Source: Thiosymbion sp942492625
GTDB taxonomy: Bacteria; Pseudomonadota; Gammaproteobacteria; Chromatiales; Chromatiaceae
Length of the DNA: 64,000 nt
Direction: 5' to 3'
Assembly: GCA_942492625.1 (NCBI GenBank)
Contig: CALOFM010000036.1
Span: 28,904-92,903 of the forward strand
Part shown: piece after piece, positions 18,810 to 27,535 of the stretch
Position numbering within the stretch: the first letter of the stretch is position 1
Layout of the letters: each line of letters opens with the position of its first letter
Program-made: the position numbers and the translations under genes
The notes under the pieces: generated by a model
Database searches by the model: none
What the model saw: the letters and a program-made list of their open reading frames with translations, nothing else
What the model was told of the DNA's origin: nothing

Positions 18810-19185
18810 GCGCAGCTATCATGTAACCGAGCTGAGGGACCTGTTGATCCGGGCCAAGGTCGGCTTGGCGGATTTCGAGCAACACCCCGGGCACTATCAG
18901 CGGCTCTTGGTCAGCGCGGAGCTGTTTCGGCATGGCGGACCAAATCCTGCGGACAGGCTGGATCAGTGCATGGATTACGATCACATCTATCAGTACATCC
19001 TGGGATGGGAGCAGCGGCCGCACACCGATCTGCTGGAGCCCCTCGCCGAGGAGCTGATCGAGGTCTGCTTTCGCGACCAGAGCGTCGAGGCATGCCGCGT
19101 CTCGCTAAAGAAACCCGACATCTTCCACAATGTGCGCTCGGCCGGAATCACCCTCTACCGTCGGCGCGCGGACCAGGCGCCTTGA
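18784..19185 (+). CDS. FolB/FolX-like dihydroneopterin aldolase/epimerase
   Basis: 133-residue member of the T-fold DHNA/FolX family. ELRDLLIRAKVGLADFEQHP is the usual N-terminal strand, MDYDHIYQYILGW the D-Y-x-x-I helix, DLLEPLAEELIEVCF the catalytic-Glu helix (LxExLAE), and CRVSLKKPDIF contains the conserved K-P. The insert AELFRHGGPNPADRL is longer than in FolB. Start ATG is preceded by GGAG seven bases upstream and overlaps the methyltransferase gene by 26 nt. It may epimerise or cleave a dihydropterin for the cassette. Last gene of the operon. Confidence 0.82.
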   Translation: MSEGWFGAERSYHVTELRDLLIRAKVGLADFEQHPGHYQRLLVSAELFRHGGPNPADRLDQCMDYDHIYQYILGWEQRPHTDLLEPLAEELIEVCFRDQSVEACRVSLKKPDIFHNVRSAGITLYRRRADQAP

Positions 19186-19223
19186 GCGATTCTGGCATGA
19201 GATTCTCCGCCATTCGCCTTAAG

Positions 19224-19237
19224 GCGATTTCTGTCAA
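19224..19237 (+). repeat. 14-bp direct repeat, right copy; small hairpin
   Basis: Second copy of gcgatttctgtcaa (see 14596-14609). Here the context ggcga-N10-tcgcc can form a five-pair hairpin just after the end of the pterin operon, so it may contribute to termination, although no T-tract follows. Confidence 0.35.
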
Positions 19238-19471
19238 TCGCCAAAGCAAATAACCGAGTGTTGACTCAGCCGGTCTGTACGGTTCGGGTTGATCGGCCTG
19301 CGCGCGAGGGGCAGAATCGACTCTGCGGGCGAGATGAGGGAAATAGGGCGATGGCTCCGCGGTTATCGTTTCCGCCAACCCGCCGGCGGTTCTTCATCTC
19401 CCGGGACAAGGGGGGTACTGGAAGCGAACAAGCGCGCAGACCTGCCCGAGGCCCAGCCTACTGAAGCCTGG

Positions 19472-21967
19472 ATGGAATCTCTCATGGATAAAGACTTGGA
19501 TGCCGAGGCAACTGCATCGCCCAACCCGGAAAACGAGGCTTCTGCCGAATCGCAGCCGAGCGAATCTTCGCCCAAGCGCGGCTCTTCCCTCCTCGCTGGC
19601 CTAGCGCGATTCTTCGCCGCGCTGGTGGGCGTCTCTCTCGATCTGGCCATGTTGGGACTCACCGCGGCCAGCGCGTTTGTTGCGGTCACGCTCACCGACC
19701 TTCCCGAGACGGACGTACTCAAGGACGTGCGCTTACAGGAGCCGCTTCGCGTTTACACTGCCGACGGCGCCCTGATGGCCGAGTTCGGGGTGCAGCGCCG
19801 CAACCCGGTGTCCATTGACGAAATCCCTCCGATGCTGATCAAGGCGTTCCTGGCCATCGAGGACAGCCGCTTCTTCGAGCACGAGGGCATAGACCTCTTT
19901 GGCATCGCGCGGGCGACGGTCAGCTACGCCCGCACCGGCGAGCGCACCCAGGGCGGAAGCACCATCACCATGCAGCTTGCGCGCAACTTCTTCCTCACCC
20001 GGGAGAAGACCTTTCGGCGCAAGTTCGCCGAGCTGCTCTTGGCACTGCACATCGAGCGCACGCTCACCAAGGAGGGGATTCTCGAGCTCTATCTGAACAA
20101 AATCTTCTTCGGTCATAGGGCCTACGGGGTAGCCGCCGCAGCGGATGTCTATTATGGCAAATCGCTGGAGGACCTTCAGATCGCCGAGATGGCCATGCTC
20201 GCCGGAATCCCCAAGGCGCCGTCCGCCAACAACCCGATCACCAACCCCGGCCGGGCGCATGAACGCCGCAACTACGTCCTGCGGCGGATGCGCGATCTCG
20301 CTTACATCACCGGTGATGAGTTTCGAGCGGCCTCTGCGGTCACAGACCCGGCCCGCCTGCATCAGAAGGAGGTGGATCTAAATGCCGGATACGCGGCCGA
20401 AGTGATACGGCAGGAGATGTTCGAGCGATTTGGTGAAAACGCCTACCAGGAAGGCTATCGGGTAATCACGACCTTCGAGTCCGTCCTTCAGCGTGCCGCC
20501 CAGGATGCCTTGCGCAACTCCGTTCGGGCTTATGACAAGCGGCACGGCTATCACGGCGCCGAGGCGAAGTACGACATTGCGGGCGCGGACGACGTGAAAT
20601 TCGATCGCCTGCTTGCGGCTGTTCGAGTGATGCCGGAGCTTACGGCCGGAATTGTCGTCGAGGCGGGCGGCAAAGAGGCGCAGGTCTACATCGGCAAGGG
20701 TGAGCGGATTACGCTCACCCTAAAGCAGGTCAAGTGGGCGCGGACCTTCAAGAGCGAGAAGTGGCGCGGACCTGCGCCACGAAAAGTGACTGACGCCGTG
20801 GCCGTGGGCGATCTCATCCGGCTGATCCGGGATGACAAAGGGCGGTGGGAGCTGTCGCAGATTCCCGCTGTCGCGGGTGCCCTGGTTTCCCTGTCGCCGG
20901 CGGATGGCGCTGTCCGCGCCCTGGTTGGGGGATACTTTTTCGATGACAGCAAGTTCAACCGGGCCGTGGACGCGCGCCGTCAACCCGGCTCCAGCTTCAA
21001 GCCCTTCATCTACTCCGCGGCCTTGAACAAGGGCTACACCCCGGTCAGCCGGGTGCGCGACGAGCCCTTTTCGCGGGCGGGCTGGAGTCCGCAGAACTTC
21101 GACCGCAAGTACAAGGGGCGCATTCCCATGCGCAAGGCCCTGTACCTGTCCCGCAACCTGGCGGCCGTGAATACGCTCAACCGCGTCGGCTTGGACGAAG
21201 CCCGGGATTACATCCAACGGTTCGGTTTCGACCTCGAGGAGCTGCCCCTGGGTCTGTCCATGGCACTGGGAACCGCGGAGGTGTCACCGCTGCAACTGGC
21301 CGGGGCGTACGCCTTGTTCGCCAACGGCGGGTACCGCGTCACGCCCCATGTCATCGGCCGGATCGAGAACACCGCCGGTGAGGTCCTGTTCGAGGCCAAG
21401 GCGGCCCGCGCCTGCTCCGATTGCTGGGCCCGTTACGAGGACTCCACGGCAGAGACCGAGGTCTTTGCGCAGAACCAGTCGGACCTCGCCGAGCGGGTCC
21501 TGGATCCACGTTTGGCCTACCAGATGACCTCCATGCTGAAGGATGTGATCAAGCGCGGGACGGGGCGCAGGGCATTGAAGCTCGAGCGCGAGGACATCGC
21601 CGGGAAAACCGGGACCACCAACGACACACGCGACTCCTGGTTTTGCGGGTTTCAAAAAGAGTATGTAACCGTCGCCTGGATGGGTTTCGATGCGTTTCAT
21701 CCCCTTGGTAGGGGCGAGACCGGCGGTCAGGCCGCCATCGGTATGTGGATCGGGTTCATGGGCGTGGCCCTGAAGGACAAGCCCCTAGCGATCCTGGACC
21801 CGCCGGACGGTATGGTGAAGAAGGGCAGCGAATGGATCCGGGAGGAATACGCGAACGCGCTGCAGGGTCCAAAGCCCGTGGGCTCTGCACGCCGCACATC
21901 CGGTGGCAAGAGAAACCGCGGCGGCGTCAAACGCCGCGCACCACGCGTCATCGACGAGCTGTTCTAG
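19472..21967 (+). CDS. mrcA: Penicillin-binding protein 1A
   Basis: Bifunctional class A PBP making cell-wall peptidoglycan. After an acidic cytoplasmic N-terminus comes one membrane anchor (LDLAMLGLTAASAFVAVTL), then the GT51 glycosyltransferase (EDSRFFEHEGID, QGGSTITMQLARNFF, RKFAELLLALHIE, LNKIFFGHRAYGVAAAA), the OB-like insert of gammaproteobacterial PBP1A, and the transpeptidase with SSFK (nucleophile Ser, PGSSFKPF), SRN and KTGTT. About 831 residues from the ATG at 19472; another ATG at 19484 is equally possible. Basic C-terminal tail (SGGKRNRGGVKRRAPR). Intact. Confidence 0.95.
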   Translation: MESLMDKDLDAEATASPNPENEASAESQPSESSPKRGSSLLAGLARFFAALVGVSLDLAMLGLTAASAFVAVTLTDLPETDVLKDVRLQEPLRVYTADGALMAEFGVQRRNPVSIDEIPPMLIKAFLAIEDSRFFEHEGIDLFGIARATVSYARTGERTQGGSTITMQLARNFFLTREKTFRRKFAELLLALHIERTLTKEGILELYLNKIFFGHRAYGVAAAADVYYGKSLEDLQIAEMAMLAGIPKAPSANNPITNPGRAHERRNYVLRRMRDLAYITGDEFRAASAVTDPARLHQKEVDLNAGYAAEVIRQEMFERFGENAYQEGYRVITTFESVLQRAAQDALRNSVRAYDKRHGYHGAEAKYDIAGADDVKFDRLLAAVRVMPELTAGIVVEAGGKEAQVYIGKGERITLTLKQVKWARTFKSEKWRGPAPRKVTDAVAVGDLIRLIRDDKGRWELSQIPAVAGALVSLSPADGAVRALVGGYFFDDSKFNRAVDARRQPGSSFKPFIYSAALNKGYTPVSRVRDEPFSRAGWSPQNFDRKYKGRIPMRKALYLSRNLAAVNTLNRVGLDEARDYIQRFGFDLEELPLGLSMALGTAEVSPLQLAGAYALFANGGYRVTPHVIGRIENTAGEVLFEAKAARACSDCWARYEDSTAETEVFAQNQSDLAERVLDPRLAYQMTSMLKDVIKRGTGRRALKLEREDIAGKTGTTNDTRDSWFCGFQKEYVTVAWMGFDAFHPLGRGETGGQAAIGMWIGFMGVALKDKPLAILDPPDGMVKKGSEWIREEYANALQGPKPVGSARRTSGGKRNRGGVKRRAPRVIDELF

Positions 21968-21988
21968 GGACGGTTACCGGATCCAGGA

Positions 21989-22816
21989 TCAGGGCAAATC
22001 GCTGCGCTTGAAAACCAGGTAACCACCGAAGGCGCAAAAGGTACCGAGGAGGACGGGATAGACGAGCGCATAGGCGATATATCCGGCCTCGCCAAAGGCA
22101 TCCAAAATCACATAGGCAGACGGCCCCAGAATGACGAGCTGTTGGTCGAGCAGCAACATGGCCGCAGTGCGGAACACCTGCAGCGGATTGGCCAGGACGA
22201 TGGCCACGGCGCTTTCCGGGGGAAGGTGCCCGCGGATCATTACCCCAAGCAGGATCAGGTCCAGGAACAACAGCAGGGTCAGCCAGATTACGAACGCCGA
22301 CGCCTGGGCCACGTCCGCGGAGCGCGACAGGGTCGAGAGCAGCATCCCGATCCCCAGGAAACACCAGGCCAGCGCCATCAGCAGCCCGGTGTAGTAGACG
22401 AACAGGGTCCAGGGCACCTCCGCGCCCTTGACCAGACCCCATAGGACCGCTCCGAGCATGGCCAAAAAGACCGGCAGAAACACCACGAGAAAGCGGCCGG
22501 CGAGCTTGCCCCAGAACCAGGGAGCTAGCCCGATGGGCAGGGAGAGCAGATACTCGTAGACCCCCGCCTCCCGGTCGCCCGCTACTGAGCGTACCGTGGT
22601 GACGAGGACAAAAACCGGCAGTATAGCCATGGCGAGCTGTATGTAGGTCACCATCAGGCGGGTCAGGCCGGTGAATCCCATGATGCGCGACTCGGTCAGC
22701 CCGAAGACGAACAGCAGGGCCACCAAAGCACCGAAGATCAGGGTATAGGCGACGAACCACTTGGCGCGCAGTGATTCCAGGATGTCCGTGTGTGCGGTGA
22801 GCCAGAAGTTCTTCAT
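21989..22816 (-). CDS. nosY: NosY-type ABC transporter permease
   Basis: 275-residue ABC-2 permease with six hydrophobic segments. Typical NosY features are FVLVTTVRSVAGDREAGVYEYLLSLPI after the second helix and LAWCFLGIGMLLSTLSRS. With NosF and NosD it supports maturation of the copper site of nitrous oxide reductase. Its ATG overlaps the nosL stop by one base (TAATG), so translation is coupled. Last gene of the minus-strand nos run, converging on mrcA. Confidence 0.9.
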   Translation of the reverse strand: MKNFWLTAHTDILESLRAKWFVAYTLIFGALVALLFVFGLTESRIMGFTGLTRLMVTYIQLAMAILPVFVLVTTVRSVAGDREAGVYEYLLSLPIGLAPWFWGKLAGRFLVVFLPVFLAMLGAVLWGLVKGAEVPWTLFVYYTGLLMALAWCFLGIGMLLSTLSRSADVAQASAFVIWLTLLLFLDLILLGVMIRGHLPPESAVAIVLANPLQVFRTAAMLLLDQQLVILGPSAYVILDAFGEAGYIAYALVYPVLLGTFCAFGGYLVFKRSDLP

Positions 22817-23316
22817 TAGTGGCTGTGCCCACCGGTTGTTGTGTCGCTGGGACCACTGTGGATGTTGGAGCGGCGCTCCACCGCGAAGACGTGAGCCTTC
22901 GCCGCGACCCAGTCGAGGGCGCCTTTAGCAGGCTCCGATTGTGCACCCAGGCCGTATTGCATGGGGGTCTCCTGTCCGGTGAGGTAGTGGGCGCTGCGTG
23001 CATCAATCCAGGCTCCGCTGCGCCAGTCGTTGACCCAGATTTCGATCGCCGGGTCGTCCCGCCAGGGCTTGGCTTCCAGCCAGATCAGCGCGCAACCGGC
23101 GTCGTCGAAGAGATAGCTGCGCGAGCGTCCGTCCGGCTGTTTGCCCCGAACTTGGGCGGAATGTTTGCGGTCGGAAAGCAGCATCCTGCAACGCTCGCAC
23201 GCGGTGCGGTCCCACTTGACGTCGACGGGCCCGGTCTCCGGGCCGCCGCCACAGCCCGCGAGCGAAGACAGGAACACCAGCACGAGAAAAGCCGGAACCT
23301 TGGGCGCCTCACGCAT
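22816..23316 (-). CDS. nosL: NosL copper-chaperone lipoprotein
   Basis: 166-residue lipoprotein (lipobox SSLAGC) of the NosL family. The Cu(I)-binding signature CERCRM (CxxCxM) and DDAGCALIWLE are present, plus DWRSGAWIDARSAHYL and PMQYGLGA, as in NosL. It delivers copper to apo-NosZ in the periplasm. The C-terminus carries extra His (GGHSH). Start overlaps the end of nosF by eight bases. Confidence 0.9.
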   Translation of the reverse strand: MREAPKVPAFLVLVFLSSLAGCGGGPETGPVDVKWDRTACERCRMLLSDRKHSAQVRGKQPDGRSRSYLFDDAGCALIWLEAKPWRDDPAIEIWVNDWRSGAWIDARSAHYLTGQETPMQYGLGAQSEPAKGALDWVAAKAHVFAVERRSNIHSGPSDTTTGGHSH

Positions 23317-24193
23317 AACGCACCTGAGCCGACTCGGGCTCCAAGGCCTCGTCTATGCTGATGCTTGCGAGCAACGCGGCGTAGCGGGAGAGCATGCCCA
23401 GGAAACGCAGGCGATCCGGTCCCGCCACCCAACCCTCCCAGGTGCGTCCCCGGTCGGCAGTTTGGAAACCCCAGGGGGCGACCGCCCGGCCGAACGCTTC
23501 ATCACTACGGGTCAGGACTACCCGGCAATGAAGTCGGCTGGCGAGATCCACCAGATCGGCGACCCGGTCGTCCAGGGCCACCAGGCCCTGGTCCAGCTCG
23601 ATCACCCGATTGACCAGGGCGGCCACCTCGTCCAGCCGGTGACTGGAGATCAGCATGGCGGCCCTGTCCTGACGCTCGGCGAGTATCTCAAAGAAGATCT
23701 GGCGCGCCTCCGGATCGAGGTTGGCCGCGGGCTCTTCCATGACCAGAAGCTCCGTATCCCTACCCAGCGCGATGCTAATCAAGAGCTTCTGCTTCTGGCC
23801 ACCGGAAAGCTTGACGAAGGGCTGTCGGCGGAACCGCTCCAGGTCCAGCCCCAGCCGGCTGGCGACCTGCTCCATGCCCCTCGTATCCGCAGCGCAAACG
23901 CCTGCAGCGAAGGCGATGAGCTGTCCCACGGGCATGCGCAGCGGTGGCGGCAGCTGCGGAACGAAACCGACCTTGGACAGAACCTCTTGCCGATGCGCCC
24001 GAGGATCGAGTCCGTCCACGCTCACCCTGCCCTGATAGTTGTATTCACCCAACAGGCAGCGGATGAGCGTGGTTTTACCGGCACCGTTGGAGCCTACGAG
24101 TGCGACCCTATGCCCGCGCTCGATCAGCAGATCGATCCCTTTGAGGACTTCCTGCCGCCGGAATCTCTTGACGACCTTTTCGAACCCGATCAT
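23309..24193 (-). CDS. nosF: NosF ABC transporter ATPase
   Basis: 294-residue ABC ATPase: Walker A GSNGAGKTTLI, signature KLSGGQKQKLL, Walker B ELLVMEEPAANLD (Glu after the aspartate-equivalent position), switch His in ISSHRLDE. It energises NosDFY. The C-terminal 70 residues form the family-specific extension. Position between nosH and nosL supports the call. Confidence 0.9.
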   Translation of the reverse strand: MIGFEKVVKRFRRQEVLKGIDLLIERGHRVALVGSNGAGKTTLIRCLLGEYNYQGRVSVDGLDPRAHRQEVLSKVGFVPQLPPPLRMPVGQLIAFAAGVCAADTRGMEQVASRLGLDLERFRRQPFVKLSGGQKQKLLISIALGRDTELLVMEEPAANLDPEARQIFFEILAERQDRAAMLISSHRLDEVAALVNRVIELDQGLVALDDRVADLVDLASRLHCRVVLTRSDEAFGRAVAPWGFQTADRGRTWEGWVAGPDRLRFLGMLSRYAALLASISIDEALEPESAQVRYA

Positions 24194-24206
24194 TTGGAGT
24201 CTTTGC

Positions 24207-25184
24207 TCACAGCGCCTTGTCCAGGCCCTTGACCTTGAAGCTCAGCGAGCTGGTCGGGCACAGATCCACGCACAGGCCGCAACGGGTGCAGTCCGCGCCT
24301 ATGTCGGTATCCACGCCCTTCGCGCGTCCGCGGATGGTCACGTCCAGCACATGGGGCACCAAACAGACCTTGCGGCAGTCCCCCTCGTGGTTACAGCTTC
24401 GCATGTTGTACTGAACCCGTAACGGCGAGATGGTCCCGACCAGCCCGTAGGTCACGCCGATCGGGCACACATAGCGGCACCAAGCCCTGCGCGAGACCAG
24501 GACCTCGAACGCCAGCAGAGCCAAAACCCATAGAAGAGCGATGCCGGGGCCATAGATCAGGGCGCGGCTCAATATTCCGGTGGGCGAAATGGTGTCGAAG
24601 ACGGTGTAACCCGTAACCAGCGCGAGCAGGGCGAAGATCAGGTAGAAGAGGGTCCTCACCCCCCGGTGGAAGCGGTTGTCCCGGACCAGCTTCTTCTCCG
24701 CCAGCTTGAGGTGCAGGGTCTCGGCCCACTCGGCGATCAGATTATAGGGACAGGCCCAGGAGCAGAAGGACCGGCCGCCGAGCATCAACCAGAGCACCAA
24801 CACCGTCAGGGTCCCGATGACCAGGTTCAGCACCAGGTGCTTGTAGGCCAGTATGACCTGCAGGGCCGAGTTCAAGTCCGCCATATGAAAGCCGACGAAG
24901 CGCGAGGCGGTCAGCGCACCCTCCACCAGCTGGACATCGAAATAGTAAGAGACGACGAACAAGAGATTGACGAGGACCAGGGTAGCCCAGCGGCGGTTCC
25001 GCCACTTGTGACGATCGTGCGCCGTTGCCCTCCCCTCTTCCGCCTCCCTGAGCTTTTCCTTGGTCAGCTTCTCCTTGCGCTTCTCCGCGTAGATCGCCAC
25101 CACCTCCGGCAGGCGCTCGTCGGGGGATGGCTTCTTCGGGGCGAGACCGATCAGTTGCCGCAGGGAATCGAGAAAGTAGCTCAT
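24207..25184 (-). CDS. nosH: NosH/NapH-type ferredoxin-like quinol dehydrogenase
   Basis: 325-residue membrane iron-sulfur protein. An N-terminal cytoplasmic charged region is followed by four transmembrane helices, two CxxxCP loops (FCSWACPYN, WCRYVCPIG) and, near the C-terminus, Cys sets CNHEGDCRKVCLVPH and CTRCGLCVDLCP for [4Fe-4S] clusters. The NapH/NosH family oxidises quinol and, with NosG, passes electrons toward a periplasmic reductase. Such GH pairs are typical of clade II (c-Nos) clusters. Confidence 0.88.
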   Translation of the reverse strand: MSYFLDSLRQLIGLAPKKPSPDERLPEVVAIYAEKRKEKLTKEKLREAEEGRATAHDRHKWRNRRWATLVLVNLLFVVSYYFDVQLVEGALTASRFVGFHMADLNSALQVILAYKHLVLNLVIGTLTVLVLWLMLGGRSFCSWACPYNLIAEWAETLHLKLAEKKLVRDNRFHRGVRTLFYLIFALLALVTGYTVFDTISPTGILSRALIYGPGIALLWVLALLAFEVLVSRRAWCRYVCPIGVTYGLVGTISPLRVQYNMRSCNHEGDCRKVCLVPHVLDVTIRGRAKGVDTDIGADCTRCGLCVDLCPTSSLSFKVKGLDKAL

Positions 25185-25206
25185 GCGCGCATTTCAATTC
25201 GTTCAC

Positions 25207-26050
25207 TCAGCCGTCAGTGGTCTGATCTATGTCCACGACAATGGCCGCCGACTCGACCGGGCAGATCATCTCGCACACGCCGCAGCCCACGCAGCCGTCC
25301 TCCACCAGGGGGATGGCCCCTTTTTGGCGCTCCTTGGGAACGAGCCGAATCGCGTGTCGCGGCGGACACTGATTCGGATCTCCGGATGGAGGCGCGCCCG
25401 CCTCGCACTGCGCGATACGGATCTCGATAGGGCATTGGCGCACGCAAAGATCGCAGAGCTCCAGGTCGTAGGGGTGGTCGGCGACCGGGATCGGTGTCCA
25501 GCGGTCGACCTCCTCGAAGCGCAACAGGCCGCTGAACTCCGGTCCCCGAGCCTGGCCCTTGAAGCCCTCGCCCCCAGGCGGCAAGACAAGCATGGGGCCG
25601 AGCCAGCCGGGCAAACCCCATGCGGGCCTGGGCCGGATAGTCGATCTCATGGGTGAGCGCCCCCGTCGGGCAGGCGAGAACGCACTGGAGTCGGTCGCAG
25701 GAGAAGTCGCAGGCCTGGGCACGGGCATCGATGAAGGGCGTGCCGATCCCCACCCCGTCCAGGAGATCCGCAAGCTTAATGGCCTCCACCGGGCAGACCT
25801 GCACGCACTGGCCGCACTTGATGCAGGAGGCGAGAAACTCCTGCTCCTCGAGCCGGTCTTTCAGCGCTCCCGGCGGACGCAGGCGCGCATTGGCGTTACC
25901 GGCGAGCGGAAACAGCCCGGTTAGCGAAGCAGTGGCGAATCCGGCCGCCAGCACCGAGGTCCGAATGAACTCGCGCCTGCTCTGCTCGCGGCGTTTGGCG
26001 GACTTCGCCGGACATTTACGCCGGGGCGCAGGAGTTGTTCGGTCGCTCAT
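25207..26050 (-). CDS. nosG: NosG/NapG-type Tat-exported ferredoxin (one frameshift)
   Basis: Tat signal SRREFIRTSVLAAGFATA at the N-terminus, then [4Fe-4S] motifs CIKCGQCVQVCP, CDRLQCVLACP, CDLCVRQCP and CVGCGVCEMICP: the four-cluster NapG/NosG pattern. The frame breaks at about 25600-25613: after RMGFARL the sequence continues in another frame as GPMLVLPPGGEGFKG. Both sides match the family with no gap, so a one-base indel (sequencing or real) is the simplest reading. Start ATG at 26050 is eight bases after the nosD stop. Confidence 0.85.
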
Positions 26051-26058
26051 GTTGTCGT

Positions 26059-27279
26059 TCAATCCCGCTCGAGAGAGCGGCGCAGGGCCTCGTAGGCGTC
26101 GAATCCCTCTGCTTGGTCGGACGACAGGGGGTCGGCATCTTCGCCCTCGCCTTCTGTGAGCTCGCCGGGAGGACCGGACTCGATCCCGGCCAGGCCGGCG
26201 ACCCCGGCATCGGCCATCCGCAGAGGTGTCTCGTCCCACACCAACAGATCCGGTGAGCTGAAGGGGGCGAGCCGCTCGAGGAAATCGACGACCTCCAGCA
26301 TAGGCGATCCCTTGAAGAACTGGGCCGGTGGCACGTCCATCCACAACCGGTCCGAATAAGCGTAAAGCTCATAAGGCGTATCGCCGATCCCGTCGCCATC
26401 GCGGTCGAAACCCTCGTAGTCGTCCCAGTAGTTCCCCTGCCAATCGTTGCCGTTGGCGCTCTTGCCCCCCGCTACCACCATCTGGGTGATGTTGCCCTTG
26501 AAGCGATTGTTAGTGAAGACGTTGCCGTGCCAATCGTTCAGCCAGCGTACTCCGACCCCGTTGTAAGCGATCAGGTTATCGCTAAAGCGATTGGTGGTGT
26601 CCGGCTGGTAGGGAGAGACATCCAGATACAGGCCGGTGGCACAGTACAGGATGCGGTTTCCCTCGATGGTAACGTCGGAGGTCTCCTTGAATCCGATTCC
26701 GATCCCGGTGGAGCCCGAGGCATTGACGATACTGTTGTTGCGCACCTCAACCCCATCGCTGTACATGAGGAAGATGCCCACCGCGTTGTCCTCGTAGTGA
26801 TTGTCCTCCACACGATTGGCTCGCGAATACATGAAGTGCAGCGAATAGCGGCCCCCGCGGGCGTCGTTGCGGGCGATGAGGTTTTCTGCCGAATACCAGA
26901 CCACGGTATCGCGGGCGCCGCGGATAACGTTGTCGGTTATCTGGTTGTTGAAGCTGTACCAAAGGCGAATGGCATCTCCGCGTACGCCCAGATCCACCGG
27001 CTTGGAGGAGATGCGGTTGCGCCGGACGATATTGTTCTCCGATTGCTGCAGGTCGACACCGAACAGGCAGTCGTCGATCCGATTGTCCTTGACCACGTTG
27101 AAGTTACCCCGCACCTGCACGCCGGAGTCGATGTCGTTGTGGGAATCCCCGGAGTTGATCAGGTGCAGGCCCTTGAGCGTGGCGCCATCGGTATCGAGCA
27201 GAACAATGGTACCCCTGCCGCCTCCGTCTATGGTCACTGCTCCACGACCGTCGACGGTGATGGGCTTATCTACCACCAC
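26059..27279 (-). CDS. nosD: NosD periplasmic copper-site maturation protein (5' end defective)
   Basis: Right-handed beta-helix protein with the repeating N-x-I/V/F-x-x-N rungs of NosD (NNIVRRNRISS, NQITDNVIRGARDTVVWYSAENLIARND, NNSIVNASGSTGIGIGFK, NDWHGNVFTNNRFKG, DWQGNYWDDYEGFDRDGDGIGD). It works with NosFY in NosZ copper loading. The open frame begins at GTG codons without a signal peptide. Just upstream, in frame, 27280-27334 encodes RLKTVLSCAIAGAG, which looks like part of a signal peptide joined directly to PVVVDKPI. About 35-45 residues normally found between them are absent and no good start codon is left. Deleted or misassembled 5' end. Confidence 0.85.
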   Translation of the reverse strand: MVVDKPITVDGRGAVTIDGGGRGTIVLLDTDGATLKGLHLINSGDSHNDIDSGVQVRGNFNVVKDNRIDDCLFGVDLQQSENNIVRRNRISSKPVDLGVRGDAIRLWYSFNNQITDNVIRGARDTVVWYSAENLIARNDARGGRYSLHFMYSRANRVEDNHYEDNAVGIFLMYSDGVEVRNNSIVNASGSTGIGIGFKETSDVTIEGNRILYCATGLYLDVSPYQPDTTNRFSDNLIAYNGVGVRWLNDWHGNVFTNNRFKGNITQMVVAGGKSANGNDWQGNYWDDYEGFDRDGDGIGDTPYELYAYSDRLWMDVPPAQFFKGSPMLEVVDFLERLAPFSSPDLLVWDETPLRMADAGVAGLAGIESGPPGELTEGEGEDADPLSSDQAEGFDAYEALRRSLERD

Positions 27280-27535
27280 CGGCCCGGCACCCGCGATTGC
27301 GCAGGACAGGACAGTCTTAAGTCGGAAGGCCTCCTAGGATCAACGAACGACAGCATCCCCGAACGTGCAAGGCAGGATCCCGCCCGGACGGCGACCTTTC
27401 TTCCCAATAGCTGTGGCCAACCGCCATTCGCATCGGGATGATCTACCGAAGCGAACCTCCGGCCACACCAAACGTTGCGGCTCACCACCCCAAACGGTTT
27501 AAATGTTCACCGACGCGTCCCCATTCGGTGATCCC

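Noticed and set aside
27280..27535. nosZ or FNR-type regulatory site upstream of nosD.
   Set aside because: No nosZ motifs in any frame and no TTGAT-N4-ATCAA-like palindrome seen in the divergent region.
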